Source of the DNA: an uncultured Collinsella sp.
GTDB lineage: Bacteria; Actinomycetota; Coriobacteriia; Coriobacteriales; Coriobacteriaceae
Reading direction: 5' to 3'
Assembly (NCBI GenBank): GCA_900755005.1
Contig: CAAEEX010000124.1
Span: 1-21,834, forward strand
DNA length: 21,834 nt
Position 1 is the stretch's first letter; every line of letters begins with the position of its first letter. Below are positions 1-6,927 of this stretch, in pieces. Position numbers and translations under genes: made by a program. Below the pieces are notes generated by a model. The model ran no database searches, had not been told where the DNA came from, and saw nothing but the letters and a program-made list of their open reading frames with translations.

Positions 1-13
1 ACATCATTGTCGC

Positions 14-53
14 AGCCCCGACCCGCGGTCACGAGCGGGGGCTCCTATCTTTT
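14..53 (+). terminator. Rho-independent terminator of a gene left of the window
   Basis: An imperfect GC-rich stem (AGCC plus CCCGC on the left, GCGGG plus GGCT on the right, with a four-base bulge) is followed by CCTATCTTTTT. It most likely ends a plus-strand gene lying left of the window. The stem is not perfect, so confidence is moderate. Confidence 0.5.
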
Positions 54-121
54 TAGTGCCCTCGGATTGGGTCATAGTGTCTGTCCGCGCCAAAACATCG
101 GCGTTGCCATGGCCCGGATGT

Positions 122-173
122 GGCACTTGGGGACGTTCCTTATGTGTCGGCACTTTGGGACACTCCTTGTCAA
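122..173. repeat. Two imperfect tandem units of a short intergenic repeat
   Basis: GGCACTTGGGGAC-N2-TCCTT at 122 recurs 27 bp later as GGCACTTTGGGAC-N2-TCCTTGTC at 149. No convincing reading frame covers it. It resembles the other small intergenic repeats of this window in carrying a GGGAC core, but its arms do not pair with each other. Confidence 0.5.
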
Positions 174-286
174 GAGATTGGCGAAAGATGTTTGTCATGT
201 ACTTTACTGAGATAAAGTGAACGTGTAGATTCGTAACCCACTCGCAACCGTTCTATGGCACGATATTGAAAGAATGTATGCTATGC

Positions 287-303
287 GCCCGAGCCTTTCG
301 GGC
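287..303 (+). other. Leader hairpin ahead of the hydratase
   Basis: GCCCGA and TCGGGC form a perfect 6-bp stem around a GCCTT loop. It ends 15 nt before the chosen ATG at 319 and just before the GTGGGAGA ribosome-binding site. It would be coding if translation began at the ATG at 274. Its position suggests the 5' leader of the mRNA. Confidence 0.35.
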
Positions 304-318
304 AGAGTGGGAGACAGT

Positions 319-2619
319 ATGGTTAAGCTGTACGAGGACGGCATCTACCTGCGCGGCGGTAGCGAGGTTGTGCCTGAGGCCGAGGCTGCTGAGCGCGGTA
401 TTACGCAGACGCCCGAGGATGCCAAGCGCGGCACCATCGCGTATTCGATCCTCCAGGCACACAATACGTCCGGCGACCCCGAGGCACTCAAGATTCGCTT
501 CGATGCCATGGCGAGCCACGATATTACCTTTGTCGGCATCATCCAGACGGCGCGCGCCTCGGGCATGGAGCAGTTCCCGCTGCCCTACGTGCTCACCAAC
601 TGCCATAACTCGCTGTGCGCCGTGGGCGGCACCATCAACGAGGACGACCACGTCTTTGGCCTTTCTGCGGCCAAAAAGTACGGCGGCATCTTCGTTCCGC
701 CGCACATCGCCGTCATCCATTCCTTTATGCGTGAGAACTTCGCCGGTTGCGGCAAGATGATCCTGGGTTCCGACTCGCACACCCGCTATGGTGCCCTGGG
801 CACCATGGCTGTGGGCGAGGGCGGCGGCGAGCTGGCAAAGCAGCTGCTGCGTGACACCTACGACGTCGCCTATCCCGGCGTCGTCGCCATCTACCTCACG
901 GGCGCCCCGCGCCCCGGCGTCGGCCCGCACGACGTGGCGCTCGCCATCATCCGTGCTGTCTTTGCCAAGGGCTACGTCAAGAACAAGATCATGGAGTTTG
1001 TGGGCCCCGGCATCGCGAGCATGACGACCGACTACCGCAACGGCGTCGACGTCATGACCACCGAGACCACCTGTCTGTCGAGCATCTGGGCCACCGACGA
1101 GGACACGCACGCATTCCTGGCCATGCACGGCCGCGGCGACGACTACCGCGAGCTCAAGCCTGCCGATGTTGCCTACTACGACGGCTGCGTCGAGGTCGAT
1201 CTGTCCAGCATCAAGCCCATGATTGCGCTGCCGTTCCATCCTTCCAACGGCTTTGAGATTGACGAGCTCAACGAGAACCTCGAGGACATCCTTCACGAGG
1301 TGGAGCTCGAGGCCGCTAAGATCGGCGAGGGCAAGACGCACTTTAGCCTGCTCGACAAGATCGTCGACGGCAAGCTGCACGTGCAGCAGGGCGTTATCGC
1401 CGGCTGCTCGGGCGGCAACTACGACTCCGTGGTCCAGGCTGCCCGCGTGCTCAAGGGCGCCAACACCGGCTGCGGCGAGTTCTCGCTGTCGGTCTATCCC
1501 ACGAGCCAGCCCGTGGCACTCGAGCTTACACGCCGCGGCTATATCTACGACCTTATGGAGGCCGGCGCGATCGTGCGCACGGCATTCTGCGGCCCGTGCT
1601 TTGGTGCCGGCGACACGCCCGCCAACAACGGCCTGTCGATCCGCCACACTACGCGCAACTTCCCCAACCGCGAGGGCTCCAAGCCGGGCAATGGCCAGCT
1701 GAGCGCCGTGGCTCTGATGGACGCCCGTTCCATTGCGGCGACGGCTGCCAACGGCGGCATCCTGACGCCGGCGACCGACCTGCCCGAGGACACCTGGGAC
1801 GAGGCTTGCGAGTACACCTTCGACGACGCGCCGTACAAGAAGCGCGTGTACTGGGGCTTTGGCAAGGCGGAGCCTGCCGACGAGCTGGTCGAGGGTCCCA
1901 ACATCAAGCCGTGGCCCGCGATGGAGCCGCTCGGCGACGACATCCTGCTCAAGGTGTGTTCCAAGATCATGGACCCGGTCACCACGACCGACGAGCTCAT
2001 TCCCTCGGGCGAGACGAGCTCCTTCCGCTCCAATCCGCTGGGCCTGGCCGAGTTTACGCTCAGCCGCCGCGACCCGGCCTACGTGGGCCGTTCCAAGGAG
2101 GTCGACGCCGTGGAGAAGCGCCGCGTTGCCGGCGAGTCCGCGGGCGACCTGGCGGCGCTCGATGCCGAGCTTGCCGGCGTGTTTGAGGCACTGGCGGGCG
2201 CGGGCGTCGCGGCCGATGCCAAGGCGACAGAATACGGCTCCATGCTCTATGCCAAGAAGCCCGGTGACGGTTCCGCTCGCGAGCAGGCCGCGAGCTGCCA
2301 GCGCGTGATTGGTGGCCTGGCCAACATCGTTCACGAGTACGCCACCAAGCGCTATCGCTCCAACGTCATGAACTGGGGCATGGTGCCCTTCCAGATGGAG
2401 GCCGAGCCCAACTTTGAGGTGGGCGACTACGTCTTTGTGCCGGGTATCCGCGCCGCGCTCGATGGTGACCTGAAGAACGTCGCCGCCTATGTGGTGCGCG
2501 CCGATGGTGCGGTCGAGCAGATTGAGCTCTATATTGCCGATATGACGGCCGAAGAGCGTGCCATCGTCAAGGCCGGCTGCCTGATCAACTACAACAAGTT
2601 CAAGGCCGCTGCCGAGTAA
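319..2619 (+). CDS. Aconitase-family hydratase, YbhJ type
   Basis: A 766-residue member of the aconitase superfamily. It is closest in layout to the uncharacterised E. coli YbhJ group rather than to AcnA/AcnB or LeuC. The substrate is unknown; family enzymes isomerise or hydrate 2-hydroxy or unsaturated tri/dicarboxylates using a [4Fe-4S] cluster. The three expected cluster cysteines are visible: C363 in GCSGG, then C424 and C427 in FCGPCFG. The substrate-side motifs GSDSHTRYGALG and TTRNFPNREGS match the GTDSHT and SYNRNF regions of aconitase. A C-terminal swivel-like domain containing FEVGDYVFVPG follows. I chose the ATG at 319 because GTGGGAGA lies 4-12 nt upstream; the in-frame ATG at 274 has no such site. 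The gene stands alone, with no citrate synthase or isocitrate dehydrogenase nearby, so a TCA-cycle role cannot be read from context. Confidence 0.88.
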   Translation: MVKLYEDGIYLRGGSEVVPEAEAAERGITQTPEDAKRGTIAYSILQAHNTSGDPEALKIRFDAMASHDITFVGIIQTARASGMEQFPLPYVLTNCHNSLCAVGGTINEDDHVFGLSAAKKYGGIFVPPHIAVIHSFMRENFAGCGKMILGSDSHTRYGALGTMAVGEGGGELAKQLLRDTYDVAYPGVVAIYLTGAPRPGVGPHDVALAIIRAVFAKGYVKNKIMEFVGPGIASMTTDYRNGVDVMTTETTCLSSIWATDEDTHAFLAMHGRGDDYRELKPADVAYYDGCVEVDLSSIKPMIALPFHPSNGFEIDELNENLEDILHEVELEAAKIGEGKTHFSLLDKIVDGKLHVQQGVIAGCSGGNYDSVVQAARVLKGANTGCGEFSLSVYPTSQPVALELTRRGYIYDLMEAGAIVRTAFCGPCFGAGDTPANNGLSIRHTTRNFPNREGSKPGNGQLSAVALMDARSIAATAANGGILTPATDLPEDTWDEACEYTFDDAPYKKRVYWGFGKAEPADELVEGPNIKPWPAMEPLGDDILLKVCSKIMDPVTTTDELIPSGETSSFRSNPLGLAEFTLSRRDPAYVGRSKEVDAVEKRRVAGESAGDLAALDAELAGVFEALAGAGVAADAKATEYGSMLYAKKPGDGSAREQAASCQRVIGGLANIVHEYATKRYRSNVMNWGMVPFQMEAEPNFEVGDYVFVPGIRAALDGDLKNVAAYVVRADGAVEQIELYIADMTAEERAIVKAGCLINYNKFKAAAE

Positions 2620-2633
2620 CGCACTTAATTGTC

Positions 2634-2709
2634 CGCCCGGGGCTTTTCCTTTCCCGCCCGCTCACGCGCTTCGCGAGGGTCGCGTTCGGGAAAGGAAAAG
2701 CCCCGGGCG
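2634..2709. repeat. Long perfect inverted repeat (23-bp arms) after the hydratase
   Basis: Arms 2634-2656 and 2687-2709 are perfectly complementary over 23 bp. They contain GGGGCTTTTCC and its complement. The 30-nt loop holds a nested CGCG-CTT-CGCG hairpin. Neither side has a T-run, so it is not a textbook terminator in either direction. It begins 14 nt after the hydratase stop and may act as an mRNA 3'-end barrier or be a mobile palindromic repeat. Confidence 0.75.
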
Positions 2710-2751
2710 ACATTTCCGCGTTCTCGTTGGGTCTTGAGGGACGCTAATAAA

Positions 2752-2820
2752 TAGACTTGCTTGATGCCGCCTCTTTTTATTGGGGCGGCTTCTTTTTGGA
2801 CTACCACAAAGGTGCCTGTT
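2752..2820 (+). repeat. Intergenic repeat, copy A, left of the small membrane protein gene
   Basis: This ~68-bp block aligns with 3613-3680 along most of its length. Shared strings include TAGACT, CTTGATGCCGCCTCTTTT, GGGGC and ACCACAAAGG. Copy A has the left arm of the ACCACCACAAAGG hairpin but no matching right arm, so it appears truncated beside the 3' end of the minus-strand gene. Confidence 0.65.
2766..2797 (+). terminator. Rho-independent terminator inside repeat copy A
   Basis: GCCGCCTC (2766-2773) pairs with GGGGCGGC (2782-2789), with one T-G wobble and an 8-nt loop, and is followed by TTCTTTTT. It would stop plus-strand transcription from the hydratase before it runs into the oppositely oriented gene. 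The minus-strand version lacks a U-run. Confidence 0.65.
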
Positions 2821-2830
2821 CGGCGGGTTC

Positions 2831-3478
2831 TTATTTCGATGGGGCCCAGGTTATTTCATCGTCAAATAGCCAAGTGCGTGCTGAGCCACTGTCGCGCGCT
2901 GTCTGTGGATCGGGCTCGCAAGTTTGTTCGTAGGCATCCTCGGTACACCGATCCATAAAATCGACGACTGCCGTCTGGTCGCCTTCCATGACGTAGATCA
3001 CGTTGCCATCCGAGATATAGACTCCCGGCCCTTCGTTGTCCACGTAGCCGGGGTCGTATGAGACGTTGCACAGTCTGCTCCCGTTTGCTGCATCGAGTTC
3101 AAGGGTCGAATGATACCCGCCATTCATTTGGCTATTCTTGACTCGATATATTACGGCGCCGTACCACCGCTTAAACGTCTTGCCTTTGAGCAACTTGGCT
3201 GCCTTACCGATAAGCTGCTCATCTTTGGTATAGCGCGTGGCCCCAAGTTCGATACGGGGATAGTTGCTGACCCCAAGCGCTGCGGGCGTACCGTCAAAAT
3301 CGACGGTGATCGAATCGGGTTTGACGATATCGGTGAGGATTTCGATGGGATAGCTTACGGTCTCAATCACCGCCTGCGTTGCAGAGGCGGGGAGAAATGC
3401 GAGATAGATAATGCCCACGCCGACTGCGGTAATCGCAAACGCTAAGACGAGTAGGCCGATATAGGTGGAGCGTTTCAC
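2831..3478 (-). CDS. Small membrane-anchored protein of unknown function
   Basis: I do not recognise this 215-residue protein. The N-terminus (MKRST, then a strongly hydrophobic stretch at about residues 7-35) is a single transmembrane or uncleaved signal segment. No lipobox cysteine is present. The rest is polar and probably extracytoplasmic, with cysteines at LCNVS, DRCTE and QTCEP that could form disulfides. Segments such as GVYISDGNVIYVMEGD suggest a beta-rich fold. The start is GTG at 3478, with AGGTG 7 nt upstream. The gene looks less GC-rich than its neighbours, and it sits between two related repeats (2752-2820 and 3613-3680), which hints at insertion as a unit. It has no operon partner. 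Confidence 0.65.
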   Translation of the reverse strand: MKRSTYIGLLVLAFAITAVGVGIIYLAFLPASATQAVIETVSYPIEILTDIVKPDSITVDFDGTPAALGVSNYPRIELGATRYTKDEQLIGKAAKLLKGKTFKRWYGAVIYRVKNSQMNGGYHSTLELDAANGSRLCNVSYDPGYVDNEGPGVYISDGNVIYVMEGDQTAVVDFMDRCTEDAYEQTCEPDPQTARDSGSARTWLFDDEITWAPSK

Positions 3479-3612
3479 GGTGGGGCACCTCGCTTACAAT
3501 ATGCAATCATTAAAATAAATGATATCAGCTTGCGACAATATTCAAAAGAAAGCGATCGTTCGAAATGGGGGGCTAAAAGGCCCTATTGGGCTTCGATTTG
3601 GGATCGCCAAAC

Positions 3613-3698
3613 GTAGACTGGGCTTGATGCCGCCTCTTTTAATCGGGGCTGATTCTTCTCTGGACCACCACAAAGGGGACAGGCGCCTTTGTGGTGGT
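3613..3698 (+). repeat. Intergenic repeat, copy B, with complete palindromic tip
   Basis: Positions 3613-3680 match copy A. Here the hairpin is complete: ACCACCACAAAGG (3664-3676) pairs perfectly over 13 bp with CCTTTGTGGTGGT (3686-3698) around GGACAGGCG. The internal GCCGCC/GGGGC terminator stem of copy A has decayed (GGGGCTGATTCTTCTC). It lies in the 360-nt gap ahead of clpB, upstream of that gene's presumed promoter. Confidence 0.7.
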
Positions 3699-3724
3699 TT
3701 GCATGTCATGAGAGCACTCAGAAA

Positions 3725-3760
3725 ATCTTATATATAGAGACTTAGATTTGTGTATAAGAT
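3725..3760 (+). promoter_or_regulatory. Candidate clpB promoter/operator with an inverted repeat
   Basis: ATCTTATA (3725-3732) and TATAAGAT (3753-3760) are a perfect 8-bp inverted repeat with a 20-bp spacer. The right half doubles as a possible -10 box (TATAAG after TGTG). No good -35 is seen. This is neither the HspR site HAIR (CTTGAGT-N7-ACTCAAG) nor CIRCE. A lone AGCACTC half-motif occurs at 3713-3719 without its partner. The regulator is therefore unknown. Confidence 0.35.
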
Positions 3761-3799
3761 CGTACAAAGCTGGCAACAATACTTCTCGAACAACGTGAA

Positions 3800-3817
3800 G
3801 CCGCCCCGTAGGGCGGC
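3800..3817 (+). other. GC hairpin in the clpB leader
   Basis: GCCGCCC and GGGCGGC form a perfect 7-bp stem with a CGTA loop, ending about 8 nt before the GAGAGGTGAT ribosome-binding site (3826-3835). The right arm can instead pair with the following CCGCCC (3817-3822), giving a mutually exclusive fold. A role in heat-responsive translation or mRNA stability is possible but only inferred. Confidence 0.4.
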
Positions 3818-3838
3818 CGCCCCAAGAGAGGTGATTCC

Positions 3839-6466
3839 ATGAGAATCGATAAGCTAGCAATGACGTCGCGCGAGGCGCTGCAGACCGCCATGAGCACGGC
3901 TGCCGACGCGCAGGCCGGCGCGGTGGAGCCGATTCACCTGCTGTCCGCCCTGCTCGGTGCCGGCGAGCGCAATATCTCCGTGATCATCGAGCGCATCGGC
4001 GCCGACCCAGCCCAGCTCGCACGCTCCACGCAGGATGCCATCGACCATGCGCCTAAGGTTTCGGGCGAGGGCCAGCAGATGGGCCTGTCCAACGAGCTCG
4101 TTCGCGTCATCGAGAAGGCCGAGAAAAAGGCCACCAAGATGGGCGACAGCTTTGTGGTGACCGAGCATCTGCTGATGGCACTTGCCGAGGACAAGGGCGA
4201 GGCCGGCCGCGTTCTGCGCGACGCCGGCGTGACCAAGGAGCGCATCGAGCAAGTCTACGAGGAGCTGCGCGGCGACGACCGTGTGACGTCTGCCGAGGAC
4301 AAGACCCAGTTTGAGGCACTGGAGCAGTACGGTCGCAACATCTGCGACCTGGCCCGCGCCGGCAAGCTCGACCCGGTCATCGGCCGTACCGATGAGATTC
4401 GCCGTACCATCCAGGTCCTGTCCCGCCGCACCAAGAACAACCCCGTGCTCATCGGCGAGCCGGGCGTCGGCAAGACGGCCATCGTCGAGGGCATCGCCCA
4501 GCGTATCGTGGCCGGCGACGTGCCGAGCACCCTGCGCGACCGCGACCTCATCGAGCTCGACATGAGCGCGCTGGTCGCCGGCGCCAAGTACCGCGGCGAG
4601 TTCGAGGACCGCTTGAAGGCCGTGCTCAAGGAAGTCCAAAAGTCCGAAGGCAAGGTCATCCTGTTCATCGATGAGCTCCACACCATTGTGGGCGCGGGCG
4701 CTACCGAGGGCTCCATGGACGCTGGCAACATCCTTAAGCCGGCGCTTGCCCGTGGCGACTTGCACGCAATCGGCGCGACTACGCTCGACGAGTATCGCAA
4801 GTACATCGAGAAGGACGCGGCACTCGCCCGTCGTTTCCAGACCGTGATGGTCTCCGAGCCCACCGTCGAGGACACCATCTCGATCCTGCGTGGCCTCAAG
4901 GAGAAGTACGAGATCTTCCACGGCGTGCATATCACCGATAGCGCGCTCGTGGCGGCCGCCGACCTCTCCGATCGCTACATCGCCGACCGCTTCCTGCCCG
5001 ATAAGGCCATCGACCTGGTTGATGAGGCGGCAAGCCGCCTGCGCATGGAGCTCGACAGCATGCCGGTCGAGATCGATGCCACCACGCGTCAGCTCACCCA
5101 GCTGCAGATCGAGGAGCAGGCGCTCATGAAGGAGACCGACGACGCCTCCAAGGAGCGTCTGGAGGCCCTGCGCCAAGAGATTGCCGAGGTCCAAGAAAAG
5201 CTCAACGTGCAAAAGGCCGGCTGGCTCAACCAGAAGAACGCCATCGACCACGTGCAGGAGCTCAAGGGACAGCTCGACGAGGCCAAGAGCGAAGAGGAGC
5301 GTGCGACGCGCAACGGCGACCTGGGCCGTGCGTCCGAGCTGCGCTACTCCGTGATTCCGGGCCTGCAGCAGCAGATTCAGGATTCCGAGGCTGCGCTCGA
5401 GGCGCAAAAGCAGCAGGACGGCGAGGGCCTCAACGAGCAGGTGACCTCCGATGAGATCGCTGAGGTCGTGAGCGCTTGGACCGGCGTGCCCGTCTCCAAG
5501 ATGATGCAGGGCGAGCTCGACAAGCTGAAGGGCTTGGAGGGCGAGCTGCATAAGCGCGTCATCGGCCAGGACGAGGCGGTCTCCGCTGTCGCCGCGGCCG
5601 TGCGTCGCAGCCGTGCGGGCCTCTCCGATCCGGACAAGCCCATCGGCAGCTTCTTCTTCCTGGGCCCCACCGGCGTGGGCAAGACCGAGCTCGCCAAGGC
5701 GCTTGCCGAGTGCCTGTTCGATGACGAGCGTGCGCTCGTGCGTATCGACATGTCCGAGTACATGGAGAAGTTCAGCGTCCAACGTCTGATCGGTGCGCCT
5801 CCGGGATACGTGGGTTACGACGAGGGCGGCCAGCTTACCGAGGCCGTGCGCCGTCGTCCGTACTCCGTGATTTTGCTCGACGAGATGGAGAAGGCTCATC
5901 CGGATGTCTTTAACGTGCTGCTGCAGGTGCTTGATGACGGCCGTCTGACCGATGGCCAGGGTCGCCAGGTGTCCTTCAAGAACACGATCATCATCATGAC
6001 GTCTAACGTGGGCTCCAAGGCCATCGCCGATCTGTCCGGTAAGGACGAGGAGGAGATGCGCCATCAGGTCGACGCCGCCATGGCTCAGACCTTCCGCCCC
6101 GAGTTCCTCAACCGTATCGACGATATCGTGGTGTTCCATCCGCTCGGCATGGCGCAGATCGAGAAGATCGTCGACATCCAGCTTGCCGACGTCCGCGCGC
6201 GTCTGGCCAAGGAGCGCATGACGCTTGCCATCACCCCGGCGGCCAAGCAGATGCTCGCCGTGGGTGGCCTGGACCCGGTCTTTGGTGCCCGTCCGCTCAA
6301 GCGTCTCGTGCAGCGCGAGGTCGTGGATGCCATTGCCGCCGCTATTATCGACGGCACGGTGCGCGAGGGCGATCAGGTGACGGTCGATGTCGACAAGGAC
6401 GGCGGCTTTACCGTCGTGTGCGACAACACGCCGTCTGCTACCTACGAGGCCCCCGACGCCGAGTAG
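3839..6466 (+). CDS. clpB: ClpB ATP-dependent disaggregase
   Basis: An 875-residue HSP100 chaperone that, with DnaK/DnaJ/GrpE, threads proteins out of aggregates in the cytosol. It shows the full class-1 Clp layout. The N-terminal Clp_N repeats span about residues 1-150. NBD1 has Walker A GEPGVGKT (206-213) and Walker B FIDEL (276-280). A coiled-coil middle domain covers about 405-525, rich in Glu/Lys/Gln. NBD2 has Walker A GPTGVGKT (609-616), Walker B LLDEMEK (from 679) and pore loop GYVGYDEGG. A C-terminal small domain (FGARPLKR) follows. Length and the middle domain separate it from ClpA and ClpC. The ATG at 3839 is preceded by GAGAGGTGAT. It is a single-gene unit ended by the terminator at 6513-6548. 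The leader holds an inverted repeat and a GC hairpin that may serve stress control. Confidence 0.98.
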   Translation: MRIDKLAMTSREALQTAMSTAADAQAGAVEPIHLLSALLGAGERNISVIIERIGADPAQLARSTQDAIDHAPKVSGEGQQMGLSNELVRVIEKAEKKATKMGDSFVVTEHLLMALAEDKGEAGRVLRDAGVTKERIEQVYEELRGDDRVTSAEDKTQFEALEQYGRNICDLARAGKLDPVIGRTDEIRRTIQVLSRRTKNNPVLIGEPGVGKTAIVEGIAQRIVAGDVPSTLRDRDLIELDMSALVAGAKYRGEFEDRLKAVLKEVQKSEGKVILFIDELHTIVGAGATEGSMDAGNILKPALARGDLHAIGATTLDEYRKYIEKDAALARRFQTVMVSEPTVEDTISILRGLKEKYEIFHGVHITDSALVAAADLSDRYIADRFLPDKAIDLVDEAASRLRMELDSMPVEIDATTRQLTQLQIEEQALMKETDDASKERLEALRQEIAEVQEKLNVQKAGWLNQKNAIDHVQELKGQLDEAKSEEERATRNGDLGRASELRYSVIPGLQQQIQDSEAALEAQKQQDGEGLNEQVTSDEIAEVVSAWTGVPVSKMMQGELDKLKGLEGELHKRVIGQDEAVSAVAAAVRRSRAGLSDPDKPIGSFFFLGPTGVGKTELAKALAECLFDDERALVRIDMSEYMEKFSVQRLIGAPPGYVGYDEGGQLTEAVRRRPYSVILLDEMEKAHPDVFNVLLQVLDDGRLTDGQGRQVSFKNTIIIMTSNVGSKAIADLSGKDEEEMRHQVDAAMAQTFRPEFLNRIDDIVVFHPLGMAQIEKIVDIQLADVRARLAKERMTLAITPAAKQMLAVGGLDPVFGARPLKRLVQREVVDAIAAAIIDGTVREGDQVTVDVDKDGGFTVVCDNTPSATYEAPDAE

Positions 6467-6512
6467 ATTTATGGGACATGCCTTAAAATCTGCCAGCCGT
6501 CTCTAAACGCCA

Positions 6513-6548
6513 AGGGCGGCGGATCCAATTGGGTCCGCCGCCCTTTTT
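6513..6548 (+). terminator. clpB terminator
   Basis: AGGGCGGCGGA (6513-6523) pairs perfectly over 11 bp with TCCGCCGCCCT (6534-6544), followed directly by a T-run (6544-6548). It is the strongest terminator in the window, 46 nt after the clpB stop. Confidence 0.92.
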
Positions 6549-6600
6549 CGTGCGACAATCGATAATGTTGAACACGATTGCATGGCAAGGAGATATGCAG

Positions 6601-6795
6601 ATGATAGACAAGAACAAGACGAATGCGCCGGTCGCCAACGCCGCGCCGGCCGCACCCAAGCCTGCACCCAAGCCCGTGCCCAAGCCGCGCGACCCCTACA
6701 TCCGTGCCGAGAACGAGGATGACGACGGCTACGATCCTTATAGCGATCGTCGCCCCGAGCACGAGCCGATGTTCGAAGCCGACCCCTGGCGCTGA
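6601..6795 (+). CDS. Small Pro/Ala-rich acidic protein, function unknown
   Basis: A 64-residue protein I do not recognise. The first half is low-complexity with repeated A-P-K-P units (PAAPKPAPKPVPKP). The second half is acidic and aromatic (ENEDDDGYDPYSDRRPEHEP) and ends in DPWR. There is no transmembrane segment or signal peptide, so it is probably cytosolic and disordered. I chose the ATG at 6601 because AAGGAG (6587-6592) lies 8 nt upstream; the ATG at 6595 is only 2 nt from that site, and the longer frame from 6529 would start inside the clpB terminator. It sits between two terminator-like hairpins, so it is likely transcribed by itself. The good ribosome-binding site supports a real gene, but coding status is not certain. 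Confidence 0.6.
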   Translation: MIDKNKTNAPVANAAPAAPKPAPKPVPKPRDPYIRAENEDDDGYDPYSDRRPEHEPMFEADPWR

Positions 6796-6819
6796 GTGCC
6801 ACCCAAAAGGCCACCAATA

Positions 6820-6886
6820 AGTTGCGGTGAAATAGGGACTGTTTTGCGGTTTGACCAGCAAAAACAGTCCCTATTTCACCGCAACT
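6820..6886. repeat. Palindromic intergenic repeat, copy 1 (AGTTGCGGTGAAATAG family)
   Basis: Arms 6820-6847 and 6858-6886 are complementary over about 28 bp with a single-base indel. The tips are AGTTGCGGTGAAATAG and its complement. It lies between converging genes (stops at 6795 and 6928), so it could serve both as a bidirectional transcript end. The outer 16 bp recur at 17618-17684. The near-perfect arms resemble REP/MITE-type elements. Confidence 0.8.
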
Positions 6887-6927
6887 GCGTTAGGGATGTG
6901 GGTGTTGGGCGGCTGTCTTCGGGCCGG

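Noticed and set aside
253..2334. 693-codon open frame on the minus strand
   Set aside because: It is the mirror of the hydratase gene in GC-rich DNA. The plus-strand protein has clear aconitase motifs; the minus-strand one is Arg/Ala/His-rich with no recognisable domain or ribosome-binding site.
2625..2807. 60-codon minus-strand frame over the 23-bp stem
   Set aside because: It is made from the palindrome and the terminator, has no ribosome-binding site and resembles no protein.
3713..3719. CIRCE element ahead of clpB (AGCACTC)
   Set aside because: The complementary GAGTGCT half is missing at the required spacing, so it is not a HrcA site.
3854..6139. 761-codon open frame opposite clpB
   Set aside because: Shadow frame of ClpB. 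Its composition (Leu/Ala/His/Gly) is typical of antisense reading of a GC-rich gene.
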